Source: Acidobacteriota bacterium
Lineage (GTDB): Bacteria; Actinomycetota; AC-67
DNA length: 64,000 bases
Direction: 5' to 3'
Assembly: GCA_016208485.1 (NCBI GenBank)
Contig: JACQXY010000003.1
Span: 1 to 64,000 of the forward strand
Shown here: one piece after another, positions 25,575 through 32,581 of the stretch
Layout: the number at the start of each line of letters is the position of its first letter
Numbering within the stretch: position 1 is the first letter of the stretch
Notes under the pieces: generated by a model
Databases searched by the model: none
What the model saw: the letters and a program-made list of their open reading frames with translations, nothing else
What the model was told of the DNA's origin: nothing
Program-made: the position numbers and the translations under genes

Positions 25575-26767
25575 TCACTTGAGGATCTTGGTTACCCGCC
25601 CGGCCCCGACGGTCCGGCCTCCCTCGCGAATCGCGAAGCGGAGGCCCTCCTCCATCGCGATCGGGGCGATGAGGTCCACGGTCATGGTGGTGTTGTCGCC
25701 GGGCATCACCATCTCGACGCCGTCGGCGAGCTTGCGAGCTTGATCGCCCCGGTGACGTCGGTGGTGCGGAAGTAGAACTGGGGCCGGTAGTTGTTGAAGA
25801 AGGGGGTGTGTCTTCCGCCCTCCTCCTTGGAAAGGACGTAGACCTGGGCCTCGAAGTTCGTGTGCGGGGTGATGCTGCCGGGCTTTGCGAGCACCTGGCC
25901 GCGCTCGACCTGCTCCTTGTCGATGCCCCGCAGGAGCACCCCGACGTTGTCTCCGGCCTGGACCTCGTCGAGGAGCTTGCGGAACATCTCCAGGTCGGTC
26001 GCGGTCGTCTTCTGGGTGGCCCGGAGCCCGACGATCTCGACCTCCTCCATCTTCTTCAGGGTCCCGCGCTCGACTCTGCCTGTGACCACGGTGCCACGCC
26101 CGGTGATCGAGAAGACGTCCTCGATCGACATCAGGAAGGGCCGGTCGCGGTCCCTTGCGGGCTCGGGGATCGAGGCGTCGCAGGCCTCCACCAGGTCGAG
26201 GATCCCCTTCTCGGCATCCTCGGCGCCGTCCAGGGCCTTGAGCGCGCTGATCCGCACCACCGGGACGTCGTCGCCGGGGAACTCGTAGGAACTGAGGAGC
26301 TCCCGGACCTCCAGCTCGACCAGGTCGAGGAGCTCGGGGTCATCCACCATGTCGCACTTGTTGAGCGCGACCACGATGTAGGGGACGCCGACCTGGCGGG
26401 CGAGGAGCACGTGCTCGCGGGTCTGGGGCATCGGGCCGTCGGCGGCCGACACCACCAGGATCGCCCCGTCCATCTGGGCGGCGCCGGTGATCATGTTCTT
26501 GATGTAGTCGGCGTGCCCGGGGCAGTCCACGTGGGCGTAGTGGCGGTTGTCGGTCTGGTACTCGACGTGGGCGATCGCGATGGTGATGCCTCTCTCGCGC
26601 TCCTCGGGGGCCTTGTCGATCTGGTCGAAGGGGGTGAAGTCGGCGTAGCCCTTCTTCGCCAGGACCTTGGTGATCGCGGCGGTGAGGGTGGTCTTGCCGT
26701 GGTCGATGTGGCCGATCGTGCCGATGTTCACGTGCGGCTTCGTGCGCTCGAACTTCTGCTTGCCCAT
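25575..26767 (-). pseudogene. tuf: Elongation factor Tu gene, frameshifted near its 3' end
   Basis: From ATG 26767 the frame gives a normal EF-Tu: GHIDHGKTT (P-loop), [16 protein letters not shown] for guanine binding, and the domain 2-3 segments up to [11 protein letters not shown]. It then shifts and ends at 25706 with 353 residues. Removing one copy of an 8-bp tandem duplication (25726-25741) restores [13 protein letters not shown] through to RFAIREGGR and AGRVTKILK, ending at 25575 with 394 residues, the normal length. About 40 C-terminal residues, half of domain 3, are lost as written. Either this copy is disabled and another tuf exists, or the assembly has an error. It lies between tRNA-Thr and rpsJ with no fusA beside it. 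Confidence 0.85.
25726..25741 (-). repeat. 8-bp tandem duplication inside tuf
   Basis: GCGAGCTT occurs twice in direct succession on the plus strand (AAGCTCGC on the coding strand). A single copy would keep EF-Tu in frame, so the duplication is the lesion that breaks the gene. Confidence 0.9.
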
Positions 26768-26829
26768 CCACCCGCTTCCGCCCCGCCGGGAACCCGTCCA
26801 TCGCGCTCGGGCCCCATGGAACGTTCCAG

Positions 26830-26902
26830 AGCTGGCGCCGGGATTCGAACCCGGGACCTTCGCCTTACCAAGACGATGCTCTGCCGCCTGAGCTACGCCA
26901 GC
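26830..26902 (-). tRNA. tRNA-Thr (anticodon GGT)
   Basis: The minus strand folds as a full cloverleaf. Acceptor GCTGGCG pairs with CGCCAGC, and the D-arm is GCTC...GAGC. The anticodon stem TCGTC/GGCGA (with a G-T pair) encloses TTGGTAA, giving GGT. The T-arm is CCGGG TTCGAAT CCCGG. CCA is not encoded. It lies 62 bases upstream of the tuf start and may be co-transcribed with it. A TAGACT box lies 14 bases upstream of the tRNA, without a good -35. Confidence 0.93.
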
Positions 26903-26959
26903 GCGGGACCACGAAAGTCTACCGCCTGCCGGCGGGGCCCGGCCACGAGATCCCCGCCC

Positions 26960-27760
26960 TCAGCGGAGAGGCGTCCCCACGATGGTCCGGTACATGATGC
27001 CGGCGAGGGTGTCGACCGCCTGCTCGCGCTCGAACTCGGCGCCCCGCGCGAGCCAGAAGTAGCAGAACCGCTCGAGCATCGCGACGATCGCGGTGGCCGC
27101 CACCGCGGGATCCAGGGGCCGGCGCGCGCGCGGATCAGAGGCCGCCCGCACCACGCGGCCGACCTGGCGGGTGACCTTGGCGAGCACGTCCCGCCCGAGC
27201 CGCTCGAAGCGGGGGCTCCCCGGCTCCGCCTCGATCCATGCGGCGATGACCGGCGCGTGCGCGAGGTAGAGATCGACGAGCTCGCCGACCCACTTCCGGA
27301 GCGTCTCGTAGGCCGCGTCCCCGCTCTCCAAGTCCTCGAGCTTCCACGACAGATCGTGGAGCTGCTCGGAGGTCTCGGCGGCGAGCGCTTCGAGGATCTC
27401 GGACTTGTTCGAGAAATAGAGGTAGAAGGCCCCGTGGCTCGTGCCGGCGCGCGCGGTGATGTCGTCCACGCGCGCCGCGTGGTAGCCGCGCTCACGGAAG
27501 ACCTCCTGCGCGGCGGTGAGCAGCGCGCGCCGCGTGCGCTCCCCTTGCTCGCCGAACTCGCGAGTGAGTTCGGCGGCGCGCGCGCGATCGGCGGGGGTTG
27601 TGCGCGGGCACTCGGCGGGGGTTGCGCGCGGGCGCTCGGCGGGGCTTGTGCGCGCGGGCCTTGCGTTGTGCGCGCGCTCGGCGGGCGGCGCGGGGCGGCG
27701 CGCCGTCGCGCGCGGGCGGCGCGCGGCGCCCTTCCGGGGTGCGGCTCTGCGGTCGGTCAC
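26960..27760 (-). CDS. TetR family transcriptional regulator with repetitive basic N-terminus
   Basis: A 266-residue protein from GTG 27760, preceded by GAGGGAGG at good spacing. Residues about 1-75 are Ala/Arg/Pro-rich and contain 8-residue repeats of the type PAERPRAT. The TetR helix-turn-helix follows: RRALLTAAQEVFRERGYHAA, then RAGTSHGAFYLYFSNKSEIL. A C-terminal all-helical ligand and dimer domain reaches the end. The basic disordered tail before the DNA-binding domain is unusual and may add non-specific DNA contacts. It does not obviously control a neighbour: the next gene is a decayed methyltransferase. Confidence 0.85.
   Translation of the reverse strand: MTDRRAAPRKGAARRPRATARRPAPPAERAHNARPARTSPAERPRATPAECPRTTPADRARAAELTREFGEQGERTRRALLTAAQEVFRERGYHAARVDDITARAGTSHGAFYLYFSNKSEILEALAAETSEQLHDLSWKLEDLESGDAAYETLRKWVGELVDLYLAHAPVIAAWIEAEPGSPRFERLGRDVLAKVTRQVGRVVRAASDPRARRPLDPAVAATAIVAMLERFCYFWLARGAEFEREQAVDTLAGIMYRTIVGTPLR
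27591..27658 (-). repeat. 24-bp tandem repeats in the TetR gene
   Basis: Two full copies (27591-27614, 27615-27638) and a partial third of a 24-bp GC-rich unit beginning GCGGGGGTTG. Because the unit length is divisible by three, it encodes 8-residue protein repeats and can expand or contract without breaking the frame. Confidence 0.7.
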
Positions 27761-27883
27761 GCGACCTCCCTCGCTCGGGCGGATCGGGTTCTCCACGATC
27801 GCGCCGGCCGGACCGGTCCTCTCGGCATCAGGGAGACGCCCCGGCGCACGCTCACCCATCGTACCCACGCCGCGGCCGCCCAG

Positions 27884-28403
27884 TCACGCGACGGGAGCGG
27901 GGACCTCCTCGACGCAGGTCAGGGACCCCCACGGGCGGTTCCGGCCCGCTCGCCCAGGCCAGGCGGCGCCGGCGGCGGTCGGGCGGTCGGGTCGCGCGAC
28001 GGCGTGCAACTCGCGCCAGAACGGGCTCATCCAGGACCACGGGTGGCGCTCGGAGATCTCGATCACAACTCGGCGGCGGGCGCGGGCCGCCAGCGCCGCC
28101 AGGAAGGGCTCGAGGTCGGCAACGTTGTACAGGACGTGGTGGCACACGACCACGTCGGCCGGCTCGACCTCGCCCGAGACGCCGGGCCAGCGCCCGCACG
28201 TCTCGGCGTGCGCGACGCCGATCGCGTCGGCCCGCCGCGCGAAGGCCTCGAGCATCTCCGGGCTCTCGTCGACGCCCGAGACGCGCGCGGGCGTACAGCG
28301 CAGCCGAGAACCCATACGGCGACTCGGGAGCACGCGCGAGGATCTCGGGCGGGATCGCCCAGGCGGCGAGCGCCCCGGCCCAAAGTCCGGCCGCCTCACC
28401 CAT
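27884..28403 (-). pseudogene. Decayed class I SAM-dependent methyltransferase
   Basis: From ATG 28403 (with GGGAGG upstream) one frame gives MGEAAGLWAGALAAWAIPPE and ILARAPESPYGF, typical for the N-terminus of a small methyltransferase. The family continues about 45 residues later in another frame with ARVSGVDESPEMLEAFARRA, then DVVVCHHVLYNVADLEPFLA and ERHPWSWMSPFW. The stretch with SAM motif I (the GxGxG loop) is missing, and the reading frame changes at about 28290. The C-terminus is short too, ending at 27884. It cannot bind SAM as written. Confidence 0.65.
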
Positions 28404-28458
28404 GTCGCGCGCCCTCCCGATCGAAAACGAGAGACCGCCTTGGATCGGCGGTCTCCGG

Positions 28459-28540
28459 TGGGAGGGAGAGGATTCGAACCTCTGAAGGCAGGGCCACGTG
28501 ATTTACAGTCACGCCCGTTTGGCCGCTTCGGTACCCTCCC
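28459..28540 (-). tRNA. tRNA-Tyr (anticodon GTA)
   Basis: The minus strand gives acceptor GGGAGGG pairing with CCCTCCC, followed by discriminator A. The anticodon stem CGTGA/TCACG encloses CTGTAAA, giving anticodon GTA. A long variable arm is present, as expected for bacterial tRNA-Tyr, and the T-arm is AGAGG TTCGAAT CCTCT. CCA is not encoded. Confidence 0.93.
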
Positions 28541-28550
28541 TGGCGCGGGA

Positions 28551-28557
28551 TAGTGTA
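28551..28557. promoter_or_regulatory. Shared -10 element for tRNA-Tyr and yajQ
   Basis: TAGTGTA holds TAGTGT on the plus strand and TACACT on the minus strand. The first is 14 bases upstream of the yajQ GTG, the second 12 bases upstream of the tRNA 5' end. Each is at the right distance for its gene, so one symmetric -10 could fire in both directions. No good -35 boxes are visible. Confidence 0.4.
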
Positions 28558-28569
28558 CCCTTTCGCGCC

Positions 28570-29064
28570 GTGGCACAGCTCTCGTTCGACGTGGTCTCCA
28601 AAGTCGACCGCCAAGAGGTCGACAACGCGCTCAACCAGGCGCGCCGAGAGATCCAAACCCGCTTCGATTTCAAGGGCACCGCCGCAGATGTCACCTGGAC
28701 CGCACCGCTCGCGATCGAGATCCGCGCGAACGCCGAGCACCGGGTCCAAGCCGCCCTGGAGGTCTTCAAGGAGCGGTGCGTGCGGCGCCAGGTCTCGCTC
28801 AAGGCGCTCGACGTTGGAGAGATGAAGCCGACCGGGGGCGGCGGCTTCAAGATCGCGGTCGAGATCGTCCAGGGGATCTCGGACGAAAAGGGGCGAGCGA
28901 TCGTCAAGGCGATCAAGCAGGCCGCCCTGAAGCAGGTCCAGGTCCAGGTCCAAGACGACCAGGTGCGCGTGACCTCGAAGAGCAAGGACTCGCTGCAAGC
29001 GGCGATCGCGCTGCTCAAGCAGGAGGACTTCGGGATCCCGCTGCAGTTCGTCAACTACCGCTGA
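28570..29064 (+). CDS. yajQ: YajQ family nucleotide-binding protein
   Basis: A 164-residue protein starting at GTG 28570 (MAQLSFDVVSKVDRQEVDNA). TRFDFKGT, KIAVEIVQGISDEKGRAIVK and SKSKDSLQAAIALLKQEDFG are family signatures. Some homologs bind cyclic di-GMP and affect virulence gene expression; others are described as RNA or tRNA/ATP-binding. The exact role here is unknown. The -10-like TAGTGT is so close that the message may have almost no leader. Confidence 0.9.
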   Translation: MAQLSFDVVSKVDRQEVDNALNQARREIQTRFDFKGTAADVTWTAPLAIEIRANAEHRVQAALEVFKERCVRRQVSLKALDVGEMKPTGGGGFKIAVEIVQGISDEKGRAIVKAIKQAALKQVQVQVQDDQVRVTSKSKDSLQAAIALLKQEDFGIPLQFVNYR

Positions 29065-29372
29065 CCGGCCCGGCGCGATCCGGTCCGGCCACTTTCGGGC
29101 TCCTCGCAACGCTCCCCCAGATCTCCCCACCAAAGGTTGATGAACCGGCACATGGGGAAGATCGCGATCCCGGACGGAAGGGATCCCGCGGGGCTCTGGC
29201 TAATATCCTTGGAAACAGGATCATGTTCGTGCAGGGGGCCGGTCCGGCAGAACCCAACGCTGACGTCCCGGCGACCCCCGACCGAGGGAGCAGAGGGCCC
29301 GACGACGAGGAGGTGAAGGACGGAAGGGCCGGGATAGCCTCGAATGGGTTCTATCGGAGAACAGGAGGAACC
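29065..29372. other. Intergenic stretch before a secreted protein gene
   Basis: No gene found. It contains a CTAATAT-like AT-rich spot near 29200 that may be part of a promoter, and ends in a clear ACAGGAGGAACC ribosome binding site. Confidence 0.4.
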
Positions 29373-29990
29373 ATGAGTACCAGGAAGCTGATCATCCCGG
29401 TCCTTGTCGTGCTGGTGGCCGGGATCCTCGTCGGCGGCCTGAGCGGCATTGCCGCCGCGGCGGACTGCGGGGCCGACGACGCCGGCGACTTCGCCGGCAA
29501 CTGTGAGACGAACGACAACCAGGTGCAGTGCGGAGCCGACCCCATGGTCGGACCCGGAGGCGTGAGGGTGAACCCCGGCCTGGTGGGGGTCGCCGCCAAC
29601 CTGGACCTCGAGAGCGAGGTCACGGTGTGCAACGACACGCTGCCGGTCCTGCAGGGCCGCGCCGCGGTCTACACCAACCGGCCGCAGAACAGCGACGCGT
29701 TCTCGACGGTTCCGGGGAGCGCCTGCTACGACCGGCCGTGCGAGCACCGCACGTCCGGCGGGATCGGCATCATCCTTGACGGGGACGCCGACAACCCGGA
29801 GGGCATGACCGGCTACTGGCGGCCCGCGATCTTCAGCGAGGGCTACGTTCGCAGCGACTGCCCCGAGCCGGGCAAGGGCAAGGAGAACGCCTGGCGGGAC
29901 GTCGGCTGGGACGGCTGCAACCCACTCCTCAACGTGGTGATGGACCTGTGGAATGGGACCCTGAAGCCGTTCCTCGAGCACATGTTCTAG
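29373..29990 (+). CDS. Secreted Cys-rich protein of unknown function
   Basis: A 205-residue protein starting at ATG 29373 with a strong ribosome binding site. The N-terminus MSTRKLIIPVLVVLVAGILV followed by GGLSGIAAAA is a Sec signal peptide, cleaved probably after AAA. The mature part has at least eight cysteines (DCGADD, GNCETN, VQCGAD, TVCND, ACYDRPC, SDCPEP, DGCNP), so several disulfides are likely. Asp/Gly/Asn-rich stretches such as LDGDADNPEG might bind calcium. I do not recognise the family. A strong terminator follows. Confidence 0.75.
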   Translation: MSTRKLIIPVLVVLVAGILVGGLSGIAAAADCGADDAGDFAGNCETNDNQVQCGADPMVGPGGVRVNPGLVGVAANLDLESEVTVCNDTLPVLQGRAAVYTNRPQNSDAFSTVPGSACYDRPCEHRTSGGIGIILDGDADNPEGMTGYWRPAIFSEGYVRSDCPEPGKGKENAWRDVGWDGCNPLLNVVMDLWNGTLKPFLEHMF

Positions 29991-30010
29991 ACCCGGGCCG
30001 GAGTACTCAC

Positions 30011-30040
30011 AATGAGAGGGGGCGCGAGCCCCCTCTCATT
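30011..30040. terminator. Strong hairpin terminator
   Basis: AATGAGAGGGGGC (30011-30023) and GCCCCCTCTCATT (30028-30040) form a perfect 13-bp stem with a GCGA loop. It follows the stop of the secreted protein gene and also lies downstream of the convergent small lysine-rich gene, so it may serve both. Confidence 0.8.
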
Positions 30041-30066
30041 CGTCTTCCCGGGCAGCGGCCCGGTGA

Positions 30067-30141
30067 CTACTTGCCCTTCGCCTTCTTGTCCTTCTTCGGC
30101 TTCTTCTTTTCCTTCTTCGGCTTGTCGCGACCCTTCGCCAT
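30067..30141 (-). CDS. 24-residue lysine-rich miniprotein
   Basis: ATG 30141, with AGGGAGG five bases before it, opens a 24-codon frame beginning MAKGRDKPKKEKKKPKK and ending DKKAKGK. Half of the residues are lysine, and only Gly, Ala, Pro, Arg, Asp and Glu occur besides Met. The clean ribosome binding site, the lysine codon consistency and the flanking terminator argue for a real gene rather than noise. The function is unknown; nucleic-acid or ribosome binding is a guess from charge only. Confidence 0.6.
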   Translation of the reverse strand: MAKGRDKPKKEKKKPKKDKKAKGK

Positions 30142-30219
30142 GTCGCCTCCCTGAGGTCTTGGCCAAACCGGAGCCTACCCGAGGAGCGGGGCCGATGTCA
30201 CCGACCCGGGGGCGCTCGG

Positions 30220-31470
30220 CTACCCGTACAGGCCGAGCGGGTCGGCGGCCCCGGGCGCCGCGCCCTCCCACTCCTCGGCGTCGGCGCCGACGACCTCGCC
30301 GGAGGGAACAGCCCCGTCCCAGTCCACGGTCGCGACGAGCGAGCCGAGCATGAAGTCGGCGAAATCGGCGCTTGCGCCTGCCGGGTCCAGGACCGACGGC
30401 CACAAGGCCGGCTGAAGGTCGGGAAACTCCCCCAGCAGGCCGAGGAGCGTGTCCCAGCGCGCGGGGGAGAGGTCGGACGGCACGCCTCCATTTCGAGCCA
30501 TGACGGAGGTCTCCACGGCGCCCTCCGCCGCCGCGAGCCACCGGTCGAGGAACGGCTTCGGGTTGATCGGGGGCCCGCTCAGCGGGTGCACCTCGAAGTG
30601 CACGTGAGGGTAGGTGCCCTTCGCGGTCCCGGTATCGCCGACGAAGCCGAGGACGTCCCCCGTGCGGACCCGGAGACCGGGCCGAACCCCGGGGCCGAAC
30701 CCCTGCAAGTGCCCGTAGTAGTAGGTCACTCCGTCCACGCCGTCGAGCCACACCGAGAGACCGCCGATCGTTCCGTTCGCGATCCTCGACACAACGCCGT
30801 CCACGGTCGCGATCGCGGGCGTGCCGGACTGCGCGAACAGATCGGTCCCCTCGTGCAGATGGAAGTACGGCTTGTAGCGGGGTGCCGCCCAGTCGTCCTG
30901 ATACCACACGTATCCGGCGACGGGGAACCGACCGAAGCCTCGAACCATGTCGCGGGGCGACGGAGCGCCGAGTGGATCGAGCCTCGCGAGGAGATCCAGC
31001 AGGCGCGCGGTGGAGTGCGCCGGCGTGCGCTCGCGGCTCGCCCACGCGTTGATCGCGTCGGCGATCCGCCCCTGATAGACGTCGGGGCCGCCGCGCGCGG
31101 AACCCCGAGGAGTCGTCGAGCCGCGCGCCCTCGACCCGCCCGAGCCGCCTCCGTCGCGGGTGGGGGGTGGAGTGGTGGGCTTGGCGCTCGGCTGAGGGCG
31201 AGGCGAAGGAGTGCGGGTCCGCGTCGGGGTCGGCTCCGGAGTCGGCTCCGGGTTCGGCTCCGGGTTCGGCTCAGGAGGGGGAGGCGGAGGGGGGGGAGGA
31301 GGCGGCGTCGGCGAGGTAGTGGGCTTCGGCGACTCAATCGGGAGCGGCGGAACCTGCGCGGAGCCGACCGACGGGAGCAGCGCGAAGACGCCGACGAGCG
31401 CGACCGCCGTCAGGGCCAAGCCCCTCCGGAGCGCGCGACGCCTCACACGACCGATCATCTGATTGACCAC
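30220..31470 (-). CDS. Secreted M23 (LytM-type) peptidase with proline-rich linker
   Basis: A 416-residue protein. It has a signal peptide (LALTAVALVGVFALLPSVGSA, cleaved after about residue 38), then a Pro/Glu/Thr-rich linker to about residue 130 with a run of eleven prolines. The M23 domain spans about residues 190-310: LHEGTDLF (His and Asp zinc ligands), YYYGHLQGF, and HVHFEVHP with the final ligands. The C-terminal 90 residues are of unknown kind. M23 enzymes cut peptidoglycan cross-links; the linker suggests crossing the cell wall. An alternative start is the Met at residue 5. Confidence 0.9.
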   Translation of the reverse strand: MVNQMIGRVRRRALRRGLALTAVALVGVFALLPSVGSAQVPPLPIESPKPTTSPTPPPPPPPPPPPEPNPEPNPEPTPEPTPTRTRTPSPRPQPSAKPTTPPPTRDGGGSGGSRARGSTTPRGSARGGPDVYQGRIADAINAWASRERTPAHSTARLLDLLARLDPLGAPSPRDMVRGFGRFPVAGYVWYQDDWAAPRYKPYFHLHEGTDLFAQSGTPAIATVDGVVSRIANGTIGGLSVWLDGVDGVTYYYGHLQGFGPGVRPGLRVRTGDVLGFVGDTGTAKGTYPHVHFEVHPLSGPPINPKPFLDRWLAAAEGAVETSVMARNGGVPSDLSPARWDTLLGLLGEFPDLQPALWPSVLDPAGASADFADFMLGSLVATVDWDGAVPSGEVVGADAEEWEGAAPGAADPLGLYG

Positions 31471-31647
31471 GCTGCGACACCATTTCGACGCGGACCCACC
31501 GGCTTCCTTCCCGCTCGGTCAACGAGCGACGCGGGCGGGAGGTTCACCGGACAACGGTAGGCCGCATTCTGCCCGAACGGGGGCCGGAGGACAAAGGAAG
31601 GTCAACGAGAGGAGCGCGCGGAGACGCGCGATCCGGAAGTTCGGGAG

Positions 31648-32550
31648 CTACACGCGCGCGCCCATCTCGCGCAGGAGAGCGATCCGCTCCTCGAGCGGCG
31701 GGTGGCTCATGAACAGCTTCGAGATCCCCTGCCTCCGGAGCGGGCTCTGGAGAAAGACGTGCGACACGGCGGGGTTCACCTTCGGAGGCGGGACCGTGGC
31801 CGCGGCCCGGTCGATCTTCAGCAGCGCTTGCGCGAGAGGGGTCGCATCCCCCATCAAACGCGCCCCGGAGCGATCGGCCCCGGACTCCCGCGAGCGAGAG
31901 ACGGCGGCCTGGATCATCACCGCCGCGAGCGGCGCGAGGATCAAGGACAAGATCCACCCAACCGCGGCGAACGGGCTCCCTCCCTCGTCGTCATCACGAC
32001 CCCCGCCGCCGAACATCGCCCCCCACATGGCCATGCGCGCGATCATGGTGATGGCTGCGGCGACCGTTGCGGCGATCGCTCCGATCAGGATGTCGCGGTT
32101 GCGGACGTGGGAAAGCTCGTGGGCGATCACGCCCTCCAACTCCTCTTCGTTGAGCACGTTCAGGATTCCCTCGGTGATCGCGACCGCCGCGTGGCGCGGG
32201 TTGCGCCCGGTGGCAAAAGCGTTCGGCTGCGCCGCAGGCATGACGTAGAGGCGGGGCATCGGGATCCCGTCCCGGTCCGCGAGACGCCGCACGATCCGGT
32301 ACAGCCAGGGCGCTTCCTGCTCGGAGACCGGCCGGGAGCGGGTGGACGCGATCACGAAGCGGTCGCTGAACCAGTAGGCGCCGAGGTTCATGACCCCGGC
32401 GACGACGAGACCCATGACCATCCACTGGGTCCGGTTCCTGCCGCCGATCGCACCGGCCGCGAGCACGAGGACCGCGCTCATCGCGGCCATCAGCGCCGCG
32501 GTCTTGAAGACGTTCCTGCCCACTCTCGCTCCTCCCCCGTCGCGGTTCAT
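31648..32550 (-). CDS. htpX: HtpX-type membrane zinc metalloprotease
   Basis: A 300-residue M48 family protease starting at ATG 32550 (MNRDGGGARVGRNVFKTAAL). It has two N-terminal membrane helices, then the catalytic VIAHELSHVRNRD with HExxH at 144-148 and the third ligand Glu in RSRESGADRSGA. Two further hydrophobic segments lie around GAIAATVAAAITMIARMAMW and VGWILSLILAPLAAVMIQAA. It degrades damaged membrane proteins in the cytoplasmic membrane. It begins only 31 bases after nuoN of the first complex I operon and may be co-transcribed with it. Confidence 0.93.
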   Translation of the reverse strand: MNRDGGGARVGRNVFKTAALMAAMSAVLVLAAGAIGGRNRTQWMVMGLVVAGVMNLGAYWFSDRFVIASTRSRPVSEQEAPWLYRIVRRLADRDGIPMPRLYVMPAAQPNAFATGRNPRHAAVAITEGILNVLNEEELEGVIAHELSHVRNRDILIGAIAATVAAAITMIARMAMWGAMFGGGGRDDDEGGSPFAAVGWILSLILAPLAAVMIQAAVSRSRESGADRSGARLMGDATPLAQALLKIDRAAATVPPPKVNPAVSHVFLQSPLRRQGISKLFMSHPPLEERIALLREMGARV

Positions 32551-32581
32551 GATACGCGCGCGCGGCCGGCGCGGCTCCGGG

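Noticed and set aside
26911-26921. Promoter for tRNA-Thr/tuf
   Set aside because: TAGACT is a fair -10, but no -35 is present at 16-18 bp, so I mention it only with the tRNA.
27591-27658. CRISPR array
   Set aside because: The 24-bp units are adjacent, without spacers, and lie inside a coding frame, so they are simple tandem repeats. No CRISPR-like array was seen anywhere.
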